64,000 bases of DNA from Polaromonas sp. GTDB lineage: Bacteria; Pseudomonadota; Gammaproteobacteria; Burkholderiales; Burkholderiaceae_C. Location of the stretch: positions 186,001 to 250,000 of the forward strand of contig JAAFJR010000001.1 in NCBI GenBank assembly GCA_013298945.1, written 5' to 3'. Every line of letters begins with the position of its first letter. The stretch's first letter is position 1. Under the pieces are notes generated by a model. That model worked only from the letters and a program-made list of their open reading frames with translations. It made no database searches and had not been told where the DNA came from. This document shows, piece after piece, positions 17,735 through 28,132 of this stretch. The translations under genes and the position numbers were made by a program.

Positions 17735-18700
17735 ATGTCCGCCATTTCATTTCAATCTGTTTCCAAGATTTATCCCTCCAAAAGCGGTTCCTCAGCTCAA
17801 GCTTTGCACGCTTTGAACAAAGTCCAATTTGACATTCAAGAAGGTGAATTTTTTGGTTTGCTAGGCCCCAATGGAGCTGGAAAAACCACGCTAATAAGTA
17901 TTTTGGCGGGCTTGACACGTGCTACTTCCGGTAGCATCAAAGTTCTTGATAGTGATGTGCAAAAGGATTTTGCTGCCGCCAGGCGTAAATTAGGCGTTGT
18001 CCCACAAGAGTTGGTGTTTGATCCCTTTTTCAATGTACGCGAAGCCCTGCGGTTCCAATCAGGTTACTTTGGCGTCAAAAACAACGATGCTTGGATTGAC
18101 GAGCTGTTGCACAGTTTGGGTTTGACTGACAAAGCCAATTCCAATATGCGTCAGCTCTCAGGCGGCATGAAGCGCCGTATGCTAGTAGCGCAGGCATTGG
18201 TGCATAAACCACCTGTGATCGTGTTGGACGAGCCTACAGCCGGTGTCGACGTAGAGTTACGGCAGACGCTATGGCAATTCATAGCCAAGCTCAATAAGCA
18301 AGGCAGCACTGTCTTGCTGACCACCCATTATTTGGAGGAGGCTGAAGCTTTGTGCAACCGCATCGCCATGTTGAAAACGGGTAATGTTGTTGCATTGGCG
18401 AATACTTCTGAGTTGTTGAAGGCCGCTTCGTCAAACGTATTGCGATTCAAAATTGATAGCGAACTTCCTAAAAAATTAGCAGACAAAGCTCGCATTACTG
18501 GTCGAATAGTGCAATTCCCTGCTCATGATGCCTTAGAAATTGAAACCTACCTTGGTGCGGTACGCGAAGCAGGTTTGGTAGCAGAAGATGTTGAAATTCG
18601 CAAAGCAGATTTAGAAGATGTTTTCTTGGATGTGATGACGCGCGGGCATAGCTCGGGTGTACAAGCAGCAACAGGAGCAAACGTGGGGGGTGTGGCATGA
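17735..18700 (+). CDS. ABC-2 exporter ATP-binding protein (YadG-like)
   Basis: 321 residues from ATG 17735; an upstream TTG in the same frame (17711) is less likely. Walker A GPNGAGKTT, signature LSGGMKRR, and Walker B VIVLDEP followed by TAGVD are all present. This is the ATPase of an ABC-2 exporter of the YadG type; the cargo is unknown. Its stop overlaps the permease start by four bases. In this order of bacteria the pair usually sits between mlaB and ibaG-murA, which suggests an envelope role, but that is inference. Confidence 0.9.
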   Translation: MSAISFQSVSKIYPSKSGSSAQALHALNKVQFDIQEGEFFGLLGPNGAGKTTLISILAGLTRATSGSIKVLDSDVQKDFAAARRKLGVVPQELVFDPFFNVREALRFQSGYFGVKNNDAWIDELLHSLGLTDKANSNMRQLSGGMKRRMLVAQALVHKPPVIVLDEPTAGVDVELRQTLWQFIAKLNKQGSTVLLTTHYLEEAEALCNRIAMLKTGNVVALANTSELLKAASSNVLRFKIDSELPKKLADKARITGRIVQFPAHDALEIETYLGAVREAGLVAEDVEIRKADLEDVFLDVMTRGHSSGVQAATGANVGGVA

Positions 18701-19452
18701 ACGGATGGCAAGCCCTCTTTTACAAAGAAGTGTTGAGATTTTGGAAGGTGGGTTTTCAAACCGTAGCCGCGCCTGTGTTGACTTCTGTTTTGTACTTGGT
18801 CATTTTTGGGCACGTTTTAGAAGACAAAGTGAAGGTCTACGATAGCGTTAGTTACACCGCATTTTTAGTGCCTGGTTTGGTCATGATGAGTATCTTGCAA
18901 AATGCATTTGCCAACAGCTCTTCGTCTTTGATTCAAAGCAAAATTATGGGTAACTTGGTGTTTTTGCTGTTAACACCGTTGTCTCATTGGAGTTGGTTTG
19001 TGGCTTATGTGGGGTCTGCTGTGATTCGCGGCTTGGCTGTTGGTCTTGGCGTATTGTTGGCAACCATTTGGTTCGCCAAACTCAGTTTGGCAGCACCACT
19101 GTGGGTAGTTATTTTTGCTTTAATGGGAGCCGCCATTTTGGGCGCTTTAGGATTGATTGCCGGTCTGTGGGCAGAAAAATTTGACCAATTAGCGGCCTTC
19201 CAAAGCTTTGCCATCATGCCTATGACATTTTTGAGTGGCGTTTTTTACTCCATCCATTCTTTGTCGCCGTTCTGGCAAACCGTAAGCCATTTAAATCCGT
19301 TTTTCTACATGATTGACGGTTTTAGGTACGGCTTTTTCGGTGCGAGTGACGTGTCGCCTTGGTTAAGCTTGGGGATCGTTTCAGCTGCATTGGTCATGGT
19401 GAGCTCAGTTAGCATTTACTTGCTGAAAACTGGTTACAAAATCAGAAGTTAA
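18697..19452 (+). CDS. ABC-2 exporter permease (YadH-like)
   Basis: 251 residues with about six membrane helices. The ABC-2 family region is FLVPGLVMMSILQNAFANSS near the first helices and PMTFLSGVFYSIHSLSPFWQ, with LNPFFYMIDGFRYGFFG near the C terminus. It pairs with the ATPase gene it overlaps (ATGA at 18697). The transported substrate is not known. Confidence 0.9.
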   Translation: MNGWQALFYKEVLRFWKVGFQTVAAPVLTSVLYLVIFGHVLEDKVKVYDSVSYTAFLVPGLVMMSILQNAFANSSSSLIQSKIMGNLVFLLLTPLSHWSWFVAYVGSAVIRGLAVGLGVLLATIWFAKLSLAAPLWVVIFALMGAAILGALGLIAGLWAEKFDQLAAFQSFAIMPMTFLSGVFYSIHSLSPFWQTVSHLNPFFYMIDGFRYGFFGASDVSPWLSLGIVSAALVMVSSVSIYLLKTGYKIRS

Positions 19453-19487
19453 ATAGAAAAAATCATAAAATTTTTAGTAAAGATAAC

Positions 19488-19727
19488 ATGACAGCTGACG
19501 AATTAGAAACCATCATTTCAAGTAACTTGAAATGCGAGCACATTGAACTTGAAGGCGATGGCCAGCATTGGTATGCGACCATCGTAGCTCCTGAATTTGA
19601 AGGCAAGCGTTTGATTCAGCGTCATAAGTTGGTGTATGCCACTTTGGGTGAAAAAATTCAAACTAACGAGGTTCATGCTTTGTCTATGAAAACATACACG
19701 CCACAAGAGTGGCATGCTTTGCAATAA
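19488..19727 (+). CDS. ibaG: BolA-family protein IbaG
   Basis: 79 residues, the size of stand-alone BolA proteins. It carries the conserved DGQHWYATIV and FEGKRLIQRHKLVYATLGE segments; the RHKLVY histidine is the usual iron-sulphur ligand shared with monothiol glutaredoxin. IbaG proteins act in iron-sulphur handling and acid stress. It lies directly upstream of murA, the standard neighbourhood. Confidence 0.92.
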   Translation: MTADELETIISSNLKCEHIELEGDGQHWYATIVAPEFEGKRLIQRHKLVYATLGEKIQTNEVHALSMKTYTPQEWHALQ

Positions 19728-19771
19728 ACTAAGCGGTACTATTTAGCTAATAGATAACGGGAAGAAATAAC

Positions 19772-21043
19772 GTGGATAAATTACTCATCACTGGCGGTGC
19801 AGAACTTCATGGTGAAGTCATCATCTCTGGTGCAAAAAATGCAGCTTTGCCAGAAATGTGCGCTACTTTGCTTACCAATGAGCCTGTTAAGTTGCTTAAT
19901 ATGCCGCGTCTTCATGATGTAGCTACGATGCGCAAACTCTTAGAGAATATGGGCGTGAAAAGTGAGACGCATGGTGAGCGCGGTGGCATGACCTTGCATG
20001 CCGCGACACCCATCTTGGCTGAAGCGCCCTACGATTTGGTAAAAACCATGCGTGCCTCTGTGTTGGCACTTGGTCCTTTGCTCGCACGTTTTGGTCAAGC
20101 AAAAGTATCTCTGCCAGGCGGTTGCGCGATTGGTTCACGCCCTGTGGATCAGCATATCAAAGGCCTGCAAGCCATGGGTGCAGACATCGTTGTTGAACAT
20201 GGCTACATGGTTGCCAAATTGCCGGAAGGCTGGACGCGACTCAAAGGCGCACATATCACTACTGATATGGTGACAGTGACTGGTACTGAAAACTTCATGA
20301 TGGCTGCGTGTTTGGCAGACGGTGAAACGGTTTTAGAAAACGCCGCACAAGAGCCTGAAATCATCGATTTGGCAGAAATGCTCATCAGCATGGGCGCAAA
20401 AATTGAAGGCCAAGGCACACGCAGAATCCGCATCCAAGGTGTTGAAAAACTACATGGCTGTACACACCAAGTGGTGGCAGACCGTATTGAAGCAGGCACA
20501 TTTTTGTGCGCGGTTGCGGCAACAGGCGGCGATGTTGTCTTGAAAAACGGACGCTACGAGCATTTAGATGCCGTGATTGACAAGCTGCATGAAGCAGGCG
20601 CAAAAGTTGAAGCAGTTGAGGGCGGTTTGCGTGTGACTTCTAAAGGTCGCTTAAAAGCGCAGAGCTTTAGAACCACCGAATACCCGGGTTTTCCAACAGA
20701 TATGCAAGCGCAATTCATGGCGCTTAATGCTATCTCTGAAGGCGCTTCCAAAGTGACGGAAACCATTTTTGAAAACCGTTTCATGCACGTCAATGAATTG
20801 GTGCGTTTGGGTGCAAGTATCACCATCGATGGTAAAGCTGCCTTTGTTGACGGCGTGAGTAAACTCTCTGGCGCAACTGTGCAAGCGACCGATTTGCGCG
20901 CATCGGCTTGTCTTGTAATTGCTGGTTTGGTGGCAAATGGTGAAACTTCGGTTGAGCGTATTTACCACTTAGACCGTGGCTACGACCAAATGGAAACCAA
21001 ATTGCGCGGCATTGGTGCAAAGATTGAGCGCGTTAAAGCCTAA
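19772..21043 (+). CDS. murA: UDP-N-acetylglucosamine 1-carboxyvinyltransferase
   Basis: 423 residues; it starts at GTG 19772 with GGGAAG upstream. It performs the first committed step of peptidoglycan synthesis, adding enolpyruvate from PEP to UDP-GlcNAc. [14 protein letters not shown] is the N-terminal substrate loop. The active-site cysteine is in [31 protein letters not shown] and [15 protein letters not shown] are further family markers. The downstream phosphoethanolamine transferase frame begins inside its 3' end. Confidence 0.97.
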   Translation: MDKLLITGGAELHGEVIISGAKNAALPEMCATLLTNEPVKLLNMPRLHDVATMRKLLENMGVKSETHGERGGMTLHAATPILAEAPYDLVKTMRASVLALGPLLARFGQAKVSLPGGCAIGSRPVDQHIKGLQAMGADIVVEHGYMVAKLPEGWTRLKGAHITTDMVTVTGTENFMMAACLADGETVLENAAQEPEIIDLAEMLISMGAKIEGQGTRRIRIQGVEKLHGCTHQVVADRIEAGTFLCAVAATGGDVVLKNGRYEHLDAVIDKLHEAGAKVEAVEGGLRVTSKGRLKAQSFRTTEYPGFPTDMQAQFMALNAISEGASKVTETIFENRFMHVNELVRLGASITIDGKAAFVDGVSKLSGATVQATDLRASACLVIAGLVANGETSVERIYHLDRGYDQMETKLRGIGAKIERVKA

Positions 21044-22709
21044 CTTACTTGCGCAAAAACGCATCCTGCTCGCACCCTGGCAGGCCGTTTTACTGCTAAC
21101 TGTTTATATAGGCGTTGTTCTCAACGGCGCTGTTTTCTTCAGGCGATATGCAGAGCTTGGGTCAACACCACTGATTTGGTTGGCTGAGTTGGGTTTGGTT
21201 TTTACCTTCACAGCTTTACTGCTCACTTTGGCAGATTTATCAGGTAAATGGTTGGCAAGAGTGCTCATCGTTTTGCTGCTCAGCATCTCGGTTTTAGCTA
21301 GCTATTACATGACTTTATTCAACGTCGTCATTGGCTACGGCGTTGTGCAAGCTGTGTTGACCACGGATGTCGATCTATCCAAAGAAGCTGTAGGTTTTGG
21401 CTTATTTTTGTGGTTTACAGCATTGGCGGTTGTGCCTTTGGTACTTTGGTGGCGTTATGTTCATGTGCGTAAAAGCAAGATTGCTAGTTGGTGGCTAAGG
21501 TTTAAACAATTCGGCGGTCAAATTGGGCTGGTACTGTTGTGTGCAGCAGCTTTTGTCGCCGTAGCGCAGTATGTGAATAATGCCACTAACTCAACGGACA
21601 CAGTCGGCCAAGACGTTGGCAAAGCCAGCCTGGCTGCGCACACCTACGTGCCCAGCAATTGGGTGGCTGGTTTGGGCATGTCTGCCTCTAGCGCGTGGGA
21701 CAGCTGGGCTAGTAAAGATACAAAAGTTGATCCAGCTGTCAAGTTTCAATACAGCTTGAATGCTCTGGCTGATGATGTGGTGGTGGTCGTTGTCATTGGT
21801 GAATCCGCCCGCTCCAGCAACTTTGGCTTGCTCGGCTATGAACGCCCAACAACACCATTTTTAGCCATTGAAAAAAACCTAGCCGCTTTCAAAGCCACAT
21901 CCTGCAACACCTCTACCAAGCTGTCGTTAGCCTGCATGTTTGTGCGTCCGAGCGCTGTAGTTGAGCGCGGTTTGCAAGCACCGCAAGTGTTTGAGGAAAC
22001 CGTATTCTCGGTCTTCAAAAAACTCGGTTTTAGCATTGAATTATTCGCCATGCAATCGGAAGTTTGGTTTTACAACAGCATCAAACCTGATTTTTATAAA
22101 ATCCGTGAAGTTATCGCTGCGGATCCGGCGAACCGTGGCAAGCCCGTTTTAGATTCAATTTTAGTCACTGAATTAGAAATAGCCATGTCAAAACACCCCA
22201 AAGGCCGCCAAATCGTCGTGCTGCACACCAAAGGCTCACATTTTTCATACGCTAGCCGCTATCCACGCGAATTTGCACGTTACCAGCCCGAATGCTCGGG
22301 CGTTGATGGTGCTTGCACCAAAGCAGAATTGATCAACGCTTACGACAACAGTGTGCTTTACACAGACACCTTTTTGCACAGCCTGATGCAAAGCTTATCG
22401 GGTAAAAAAGCTGTGCTGATTTACACCTCAGACCACGGTGAATCTATCGATGAAAACCGGCATTTCCATGCCACGCCCAAACCGCTCGCACCGCCTGAGC
22501 AACTGGATGTGCCACTGATGTTTTGGGCGTCCCAGCCGTATTTGGATGCCAACCCTGCCAATAAAAAAGCCTTTGAAAAGTTGCAAGTGGCTGCCAAATC
22601 GCCCAAAGCAAGTGTTGGACACGTCAATTTGTTCGATTCCATGCTTGGTTGTTTGGGTATTACTTCAAATAATGGCGGAATTGACCCGAAATTCAACCTT
22701 TGCCATTGA
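20976..22709 (+). CDS. EptA/EptC-type phosphoethanolamine transferase
   Basis: Up to 577 residues from GTG 20976, which overlaps murA by 68 bases; TTG codons at 21012 and 21024 are alternatives, also within murA. Four to five membrane helices fill the first 200 residues. The periplasmic sulfatase-fold domain has [19 protein letters not shown], a metal-binding region; the nucleophile region [14 protein letters not shown]; and YTSDHGES followed by HFHATP, which are metal ligands. The family moves phosphoethanolamine from phosphatidylethanolamine to lipid A or LPS core. It is not part of the usual murA-hisG order, so it looks like an insertion. No regulator pair is nearby. Confidence 0.85.
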   Translation: MATTKWKPNCAALVQRLSALKPNLLAQKRILLAPWQAVLLLTVYIGVVLNGAVFFRRYAELGSTPLIWLAELGLVFTFTALLLTLADLSGKWLARVLIVLLLSISVLASYYMTLFNVVIGYGVVQAVLTTDVDLSKEAVGFGLFLWFTALAVVPLVLWWRYVHVRKSKIASWWLRFKQFGGQIGLVLLCAAAFVAVAQYVNNATNSTDTVGQDVGKASLAAHTYVPSNWVAGLGMSASSAWDSWASKDTKVDPAVKFQYSLNALADDVVVVVVIGESARSSNFGLLGYERPTTPFLAIEKNLAAFKATSCNTSTKLSLACMFVRPSAVVERGLQAPQVFEETVFSVFKKLGFSIELFAMQSEVWFYNSIKPDFYKIREVIAADPANRGKPVLDSILVTELEIAMSKHPKGRQIVVLHTKGSHFSYASRYPREFARYQPECSGVDGACTKAELINAYDNSVLYTDTFLHSLMQSLSGKKAVLIYTSDHGESIDENRHFHATPKPLAPPEQLDVPLMFWASQPYLDANPANKKAFEKLQVAAKSPKASVGHVNLFDSMLGCLGITSNNGGIDPKFNLCH

Positions 22710-22772
22710 AATAGCCATTCAACTGGCAAAATGGCGTATCAGCTGACACGTCTACAGCTTTTTTGATTTTTT

Positions 22773-22786
22773 GGAGTATTGATTTG
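22773..22786 (+). promoter_or_regulatory. Ribosome site fixing a TTG start for hisG
   Basis: GGAG at 22773-22776 is seven bases before TTG 22784, which begins the conserved HisG opening ([13 protein letters not shown]). No ATG is available there. Confidence 0.75.
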
Positions 22787-23431
22787 ATCACCCTAGCCTT
22801 ATCAAAAGGTCGCATTTTTGAAGAAACCTTGCCGCTGCTCAAAGCCGCAGGTATTGAGGTGCTGGAAGACCCAGAAAAGTCACGTAAGCTGATTTTGACC
22901 ACCAACCAGCCCGACGTGCGGGTGCTGGTCGTGCGTGCGACTGACGTACCGACCTATGTGCAGTACGGTGGTGCGGACATGGGCATCACGGGTAAGGATA
23001 CGCTTTTGGAGCACGGCAGCCAAGGTTTGTACACACCTTTAGACCTGCAAATCGCCAAATGCCGCATCAGCGTGGCGGTGAAGGCTGATTTTGATTACGC
23101 TGCAGCCGTCAAACGCGGTAGCCGCCTCCAAGTTGCCACCAAATACGTGGCGATTGCCCGCGAATTCTTCGCCAGCAAGGGCGTGCACGTGGATTTAATC
23201 AAGCTCTACGGCAGCATGGAACTCGCTCCGCTGGTCGGCATGGCCGATGCGATTGTCGATTTGGTGTCCACCGGCAACACCCTCAAAGCCAACCATTTGG
23301 TTGAGGTCGAGCACATCATGGACATCAGCTCGCGCTTGGTGGTTAACCAGGCCGCACTCAAGCTCAAACAAGCCCCGATTCGCGCCATCATCGATGCCTT
23401 TGCCGGTGCTACGGGCGCTATTGGTAAATAA
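22784..23431 (+). CDS. hisG: ATP phosphoribosyltransferase, short form
   Basis: 215 residues from TTG 22784. It catalyses the first step of histidine synthesis (ATP plus PRPP). This is the short HisG that lacks the C-terminal regulatory domain and needs HisZ, which is not in the window. Motifs: [26 protein letters not shown], and the PRPP loop region [15 protein letters not shown]. It is the first of the his genes in this series and lies 74 bases after the phosphoethanolamine transferase gene. Confidence 0.95.
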   Translation: MITLALSKGRIFEETLPLLKAAGIEVLEDPEKSRKLILTTNQPDVRVLVVRATDVPTYVQYGGADMGITGKDTLLEHGSQGLYTPLDLQIAKCRISVAVKADFDYAAAVKRGSRLQVATKYVAIAREFFASKGVHVDLIKLYGSMELAPLVGMADAIVDLVSTGNTLKANHLVEVEHIMDISSRLVVNQAALKLKQAPIRAIIDAFAGATGAIGK

Positions 23432-23448
23432 TTGAATAAAAATTTACT

Positions 23449-24765
23449 ATGAATTTGATAGCTACTCCGGCTTATTTATCCACTGCTAGTGCCACATTTG
23501 AGGCTGATTTCAAGGCGCGTCTGCACTGGTCGGCTGAAACCGACGCTGGTATTGAAGATGTAGTCGCTAACATCTTGCGTGATGTGCAAACTCGCGGCGA
23601 CGCTGCTGTTTTGGAGTACACCCACCGTTTTGATGGTTTGAATGCAGCATCGGTTGGTGAATTGGAATTGACGCAAGCCGAGCTGAAAGCCGCATTTGAG
23701 TCCATTCCTGCCGACCAACGCACCGCCCTAGAAGCCGCCGCCGCCCGCGTGCGCAGCTACCACGTCGCACAGAAAAAAGCCAACGGGATGAGCTGGAGCT
23801 ACCGCGACGAAGATGGCACACTGCTGGGCCAAAAAGTCACCCCACTGGACCGTGTCGGCATGTACGTGCCCGGAGGTAAAGCTACTTATCCGTCCAGCGT
23901 GTTGATGAACGCGATTCCTGCGCATGTCGCCGGTGTCAGCGAGATCATCATGGTGGTGCCCACACCACGGGGTGAAAAGAATTTGATGGTGCTGGCCGCC
24001 GCCTACATAGCTGGCGTCAGCCGCGCCTTCACCATTGGTGGCGCTCAGGCTGTGGCCGCGCTGGCTTACGGTACTGCAACCATCCCCAAAGTCGACAAAA
24101 TCACCGGTCCGGGCAACGCCTACGTCGCCGCTGCCAAACGCCGCGTCTTTGGTACGGTTGGTATCGACATGATTGCTGGCCCGAGCGAGATTTTGGTCTT
24201 GGCCGACGGCACAACTCCGCCCGACTGGGTGGCGATGGATCTGTTCAGCCAAGCCGAGCACGACGAGCTAGCGCAAAGCATCCTGCTCTGCCCAGACGCC
24301 GCCTACATCGCCCAGGTGCAAGCCAGCATCAACCGCTTGCTGCCCGACATGCCCCGCGATGCCATCATCGCCAAGTCGCTCAACGACCGAGGCGCGCTGA
24401 TTTTGACCCGCAGCATGGAAGAAGCCTGCGAGATCAGCAACCGCATCGCCCCCGAGCATTTAGAAGTCTCCAGCCGTGACCCGCACCGCTGGGAACCCTT
24501 GCTCAAACACGCTGGCGCGATCTTTTTGGGTGCTTACACCAGCGAGTCCTTGGGCGACTACTGCGCCGGCCCTAACCATGTGTTGCCCACATCAGGCACT
24601 GCCCGTTTCAGCAGCCCACTGGGCGTCTATGACTTCCAAAAGCGCAGCAGTTTGATAGAAGTCAGCGAAGCCGGCGCACAAGTTTTAGGCCAAATAGCCT
24701 CCGTCCTAGCCCACGGTGAAGGTCTGCAAGCGCATGCCAGAGCAGCAGAGCTGCGATTACTGTAA
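23449..24765 (+). CDS. hisD: Histidinol dehydrogenase
   Basis: 438 residues. A zinc enzyme that oxidises histidinol to histidine with two NAD+ (last step). Markers are the NAD-binding [15 protein letters not shown], the signature [15 protein letters not shown], the zinc and active-site SQAEHDE, and [20 protein letters not shown] near the C terminus. It follows hisG by 17 bases. Confidence 0.97.
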   Translation: MNLIATPAYLSTASATFEADFKARLHWSAETDAGIEDVVANILRDVQTRGDAAVLEYTHRFDGLNAASVGELELTQAELKAAFESIPADQRTALEAAAARVRSYHVAQKKANGMSWSYRDEDGTLLGQKVTPLDRVGMYVPGGKATYPSSVLMNAIPAHVAGVSEIIMVVPTPRGEKNLMVLAAAYIAGVSRAFTIGGAQAVAALAYGTATIPKVDKITGPGNAYVAAAKRRVFGTVGIDMIAGPSEILVLADGTTPPDWVAMDLFSQAEHDELAQSILLCPDAAYIAQVQASINRLLPDMPRDAIIAKSLNDRGALILTRSMEEACEISNRIAPEHLEVSSRDPHRWEPLLKHAGAIFLGAYTSESLGDYCAGPNHVLPTSGTARFSSPLGVYDFQKRSSLIEVSEAGAQVLGQIASVLAHGEGLQAHARAAELRLL

Positions 24766-24839
24766 GTTTTTCTACAGAAATGCGACTTAAATAGTGTTTT
24801 GTAAACTATTTTTTAACCCTTTATCTAAGCGAGTTGCCC

Positions 24840-25202
24840 ATGAAATCATTTGTAATCACAGCCTTCAAAAGCGTAGTTTTGAGCCTGCTTTTTGTCGCAA
24901 CAGCCAACGCAATGAGCCTGCGCGAGCTGCGCCAGCTTGAGCGCACCAATGCCAAGCAGGGCGATTTGTACGTTCAGTACTACTTGATCGGGGTTTTGGA
25001 AGGCATCCAAGAGGCAAACACAGCGTTGACGCGCTCAGGCGGCAAACCCCTGTTTTGCCAAAACGATCGCAGGTTAGACGTGACCCAAGCGCAAACGATT
25101 TTCAATACCGAGCGTAAACGCAATGCTGAGCTGTATGAAGCAGACATGCCCGTGCAGCTGGTGATGATGAATGCGTTGGCCTCTACTTATAATTGCGAAT
25201 GA
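24840..25202 (+). CDS. Small exported Rap1a/Tai-like protein
   Basis: 120 residues from ATG 24840; a TTG two codons earlier is in frame. A signal peptide (SVVLSLLFVATANA) precedes a short helical domain. It has Y-L-I-G-V-x-x-G-I near its start, a Cys in LFCQ, a QAQTIF element and a final Cys in YNCE. This is the pattern of the Rap1a/Tai family, first known as immunity proteins of type VI effectors, though many members have no such context. No effector gene is adjacent. It lies between hisD and hisC, where a his gene would be expected. Confidence 0.55.
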   Translation: MKSFVITAFKSVVLSLLFVATANAMSLRELRQLERTNAKQGDLYVQYYLIGVLEGIQEANTALTRSGGKPLFCQNDRRLDVTQAQTIFNTERKRNAELYEADMPVQLVMMNALASTYNCE

Positions 25203-25207
25203 TTTTA

Positions 25208-25247
25208 GCTATAAATAGTATAGCTTTATACGCAATAAATACGCTGG
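25208..25247 (-). repeat. Dispersed three-hairpin repeat, copy 5 (partial)
   Basis: Reverse copy just upstream of hisC. The third hairpin, GCTATAAATAGTATAGC, is intact (25208-25224). The second, around CGCAATAAATACGCTGG, is decayed. The first is missing. Confidence 0.75.
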
Positions 25248-25259
25248 ATAAAGGCATAA

Positions 25260-26369
25260 ATGACTGATAATATTTCCAACCTGATCCAAACCCCTCACGC
25301 ACGTTTTCGCCAAGACATCGTGTCCATGCACGCCTACGCCATTCAGGATTCGACTGGTATGGTCAAGCTGGACGCGATGGAGAATCCGCACCGTTTGCCG
25401 GCTGATTTGCAGCAAAAACTCGGTGAACGCTTGGGCAAATTGGCGCTGAACCGCTACCCAGATGGTCGCGTCAATGATTTGCGGGCTGCTTTGGCGAGCT
25501 ATGCTGACATGCCTGCTGGTTTTGAGATCATGCTGGGTAATGGCTCGGACGAGCTGATTTCGTTGTTAGCGTTGGCTTGTGACGTGACAGGAGCGGCGAT
25601 TCTCGCCCCCTTGCCGGGTTTTGTGATGTACGCCATGAGTGCGCAATTGCAGGGTTTACAGTTCGTCGGCGTCGATTTGACCAGTGATTTTGAGCTAGAC
25701 GTTCCGGCCATGCTGGCCGCGATTGCACAGCACAAACCCGCCATCACCTACTTGGCCTACCCCAACAACCCAACTGCGAATTTGTGGGATGAGACTGCGA
25801 TGGCGCAGATCATCGCCGCTGTGGGCGACATTGGCGGGCTGGTGGTGCTGGATGAGGCGTATCAGCCGTTTTCCAGCAAAACCTATTTAGACACCATCCG
25901 CGCTAAACCCGAGTTGCACCAACACGTGCTGCTGATGCGTACTTTGAGCAAATTTGGTCTAGCAGGGGTTCGCATGGGCTACATGATGGGCCCGAAAGCG
26001 TTGATTACTGAAATCGACAAAGTCCGCCCACCGTACAACATCAGCGTGCTGAACTATGAGTGCGCGCTGTTTGCACTGGAGTACAAAGAGGTTTTTTCGG
26101 CTCAAGCCAGCGAATTAATTGCACAGCGTGCTATGCTTTTTGAATCGTTATCAAGCATCCCCAATGTTAAAGCCTTCAAATCAGACGCCAACATGATGCT
26201 GATGCGCGTGGCCGATCCACAAAAAACCTTTGAAGGCATGAAAGCTAAAGGTGTTTTGGTCAAAAATGTGTCGAAAATGCACCCGCTTTTGACTGGTTGC
26301 CTGCGCTTAACTGTGGGTACGGCAGAGGAAAATGCGAGAATGATGGTTGCTATTAAAACAAGTTTATAG
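25260..26369 (+). CDS. hisC: Histidinol-phosphate aminotransferase
   Basis: 369 residues; ATG at 25260 with AAGG seven bases upstream, just after a repeat copy. It is PLP-dependent. Markers are the KLDAMENPHRLP opening, LGNGSDELISLLALA, YPNNPTANLWDE, and the PLP lysine in MRTLSKFGLAGVRMGYM. It acts after HisB in the pathway. It is followed after 12 bases by a His-rich exported protein gene that does not belong to the pathway. Confidence 0.95.
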   Translation: MTDNISNLIQTPHARFRQDIVSMHAYAIQDSTGMVKLDAMENPHRLPADLQQKLGERLGKLALNRYPDGRVNDLRAALASYADMPAGFEIMLGNGSDELISLLALACDVTGAAILAPLPGFVMYAMSAQLQGLQFVGVDLTSDFELDVPAMLAAIAQHKPAITYLAYPNNPTANLWDETAMAQIIAAVGDIGGLVVLDEAYQPFSSKTYLDTIRAKPELHQHVLLMRTLSKFGLAGVRMGYMMGPKALITEIDKVRPPYNISVLNYECALFALEYKEVFSAQASELIAQRAMLFESLSSIPNVKAFKSDANMMLMRVADPQKTFEGMKAKGVLVKNVSKMHPLLTGCLRLTVGTAEENARMMVAIKTSL

Positions 26370-26381
26370 ACATTTAACGGT

Positions 26382-26729
26382 ATGACACTTAGGCTCCAAG
26401 CGATACTCATTTTGTTTGCCATGTTTTGGCAGACAATTGGTATGCTGAATCCTCAATTTATTGAGCAGGCAGCGAATGAGACCGTTCATGTGGCATTGCA
26501 TTGTCAAGAGGCAAGCCATCACCATCATGCAGACCAATCTTTGCATTTAGATGAACAAAAAGACAGTGTTGGACATCAGCACGCCGATACAAGTTTTACA
26601 AAAATTGGCTTGATCTCTGAGATGAATTTCAAGTCAGCTTTACTATCGGCCGTATCACCTAAGGAAGTAAGCTCGTTGGCATACTCTCCGCCTAACCTAG
26701 AAGGCCCATTACGCCCCCCACGCGGCTGA
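26382..26729 (+). CDS. Small exported His-rich protein (CzcI-like)
   Basis: 115 residues: an N-terminal hydrophobic signal (AILILFAMFWQTIGML), then a histidine cluster (HCQEASHHHHADQSLH, then GHQH), and a proline-rich end (PPNLEGPLRPPRG). The layout resembles small CzcI or DUF2946-type proteins near metal-efflux genes, but I cannot assign a family with confidence. A periplasmic metal-binding role is inferred from the histidines and from the HupE/UreJ gene downstream. It is AT-rich relative to the his genes. Confidence 0.5.
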   Translation: MTLRLQAILILFAMFWQTIGMLNPQFIEQAANETVHVALHCQEASHHHHADQSLHLDEQKDSVGHQHADTSFTKIGLISEMNFKSALLSAVSPKEVSSLAYSPPNLEGPLRPPRG

Positions 26730-26887
26730 TACGTCGCGCATCTTCTTTTGTTTCTGTATATCAGAGACTAGTTCGAGACTAGAGCCTTTGGGTAAACGTG
26801 CTTTTATGGCGTTTTAAAGCTGTAAGCACGTCACTATTGCGCGTCTATTTCATTTACTTTTATTTTTATGAAGAGAAAGTTATCTCA

Positions 26888-27682
26888 ATGAATGCATGTC
26901 ATTTAAAGCGATTTCGACCGCTTATTTTTTCCATTTTTATGCTGATTCCGCTGATTGCAGTTGCACACGGGATATCTGAAGCTGATCGTCAAAGTATGCT
27001 CGATGGTGGGTATCTTCGTTACATCGGCTTAGGCGCTAGCCATATGTTGACGGGTTATGACCATTTGCTCTTTTTATTTGGGGTTGTATTTTTTCTAACC
27101 ACCTTTAAAGATGTAGCCAAATTCGTGACAGTTTTTACCATCGGCCATTGTATTACGCTGATTTTTGCCACTTATTACAAAATAACCTGGAATTACTATT
27201 TGGTCGATGCCATCATTGCCATCAGCGTGATTTACAAGGGTTTTGATAACAATGGCGGCTTTCAGCGCTTCTTTGAGATGAAGTCGCCTAATCTTTTGGC
27301 CGCTGTATTCGGCTTTGGTCTCTTGCATGGCTTTGGGCTTTCAACACGCTTGCAACAACTGCCATTAGGAAATGATGGCACGGAAATGTTGCTGCGTATT
27401 TTGAGTTTCAATGTCGGCGTTGAGCTGGGTCAGATTGCCGCATTGGTCGTCATGGTCGCTGTATTAGCAGCATGGCGTCAGAAACCATCGTTTAAACGGA
27501 TAAGCTATGCAGCAAACTTGGCATTAATTTGTGCGGGTGTGTATTTGTTGTTTATGCAGTTACATGGTTATCAGCATGATGCCAATCCAGATAGTTACCG
27601 TTTCCCAGTGCAGGAGCACAAGCATGTCCATGAGGATATGGATATTGATAAAACGCTAGACCCAAAGCGTAACGGACTTTAA
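26888..27682 (+). CDS. HupE/UreJ-type metal permease-like membrane protein
   Basis: 264 residues from ATG 26888; the frame is open further upstream but without a good start. A signal-like first helix ends at VAHG, followed by about six or seven helices. The HupE/UreJ motif is HMLTGYDHLLFLFG, with a second histidine motif FTIGHCITLIFAT and a third, GLLHGFG. The C-terminal tail is His/Asp-rich (HKHVHEDMDID). Family members are nickel or cobalt permeases or metallochaperone-like proteins. The flanking His-rich and DUF6488 genes support a metal role. The 158-base gap upstream holds a direct repeat, GAGACTAG (26764-26771 and 26775-26782). Confidence 0.75.
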   Translation: MNACHLKRFRPLIFSIFMLIPLIAVAHGISEADRQSMLDGGYLRYIGLGASHMLTGYDHLLFLFGVVFFLTTFKDVAKFVTVFTIGHCITLIFATYYKITWNYYLVDAIIAISVIYKGFDNNGGFQRFFEMKSPNLLAAVFGFGLLHGFGLSTRLQQLPLGNDGTEMLLRILSFNVGVELGQIAALVVMVAVLAAWRQKPSFKRISYAANLALICAGVYLLFMQLHGYQHDANPDSYRFPVQEHKHVHEDMDIDKTLDPKRNGL

Positions 27683-27714
27683 TTTTTTAAACATTTATAT
27701 AAGAAAGAATTTTT

Positions 27715-28065
27715 ATGAAAAACCTAATCTCAACAGCCACTTTCGTAGCTTCACTCTCCTTGACATCGTTGGCAATAGCTGCGGAGGGTAGCGGATGCCA
27801 TTTTCATGGCAATTCGCCAGCCAAAGAGACCATTGTGGTTGATTGCGCCAATAAGCAAAAAGCCACCTTAGTCACAAAAGGCAAACTTGACGCTTCTTGG
27901 AATAGCATAGCCCTCGAAAAGGCTGAAAAAATTGATGGCAAAGAGAGTAAAGAATGGAAGCTCAGCTTCAAAAATCCAGCAGTTGCTGATAAATCAAAAG
28001 AAACGCTGTATATGTTCTTCACCTTGTCGGGCAATTTTATTGCTGCAAACTACTCAGGCAAGTAA
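27715..28065 (+). CDS. Exported DUF6488-like protein
   Basis: 116 residues: signal peptide ending at AIAAEG, then a short domain beginning with [18 protein letters not shown], whose Cys/His/His/Cys arrangement could bind metal. It ends with [19 protein letters not shown] believe it belongs to DUF6488, seen beside HupE-like genes, but this is from memory. It lies 32 bases after the HupE/UreJ gene and before hisB. Confidence 0.55.
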   Translation: MKNLISTATFVASLSLTSLAIAAEGSGCHFHGNSPAKETIVVDCANKQKATLVTKGKLDASWNSIALEKAEKIDGKESKEWKLSFKNPAVADKSKETLYMFFTLSGNFIAANYSGK

Positions 28066-28132
28066 GCTCCAGATAAAGCAGGCTTGGCTTAAAATCAAGC
28101 TTGCTCTAGCTAAAAACTCACATAAACCTTAT

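Noticed and set aside
22706-22764. Weak similarity to a reverse copy of the repeat between the phosphoethanolamine transferase gene and hisG
   Set aside because: Only scattered matches (TAGCC, GGCAAAATGGCG, CTACAGC); no intact hairpin.
23449-23490. Repeat-like string at the hisD start (GATAGCTACTCCGGCTTATT)
   Set aside because: The encoded N terminus ([18 protein letters not shown]) looks like a normal HisD beginning, and only half the element would be present.
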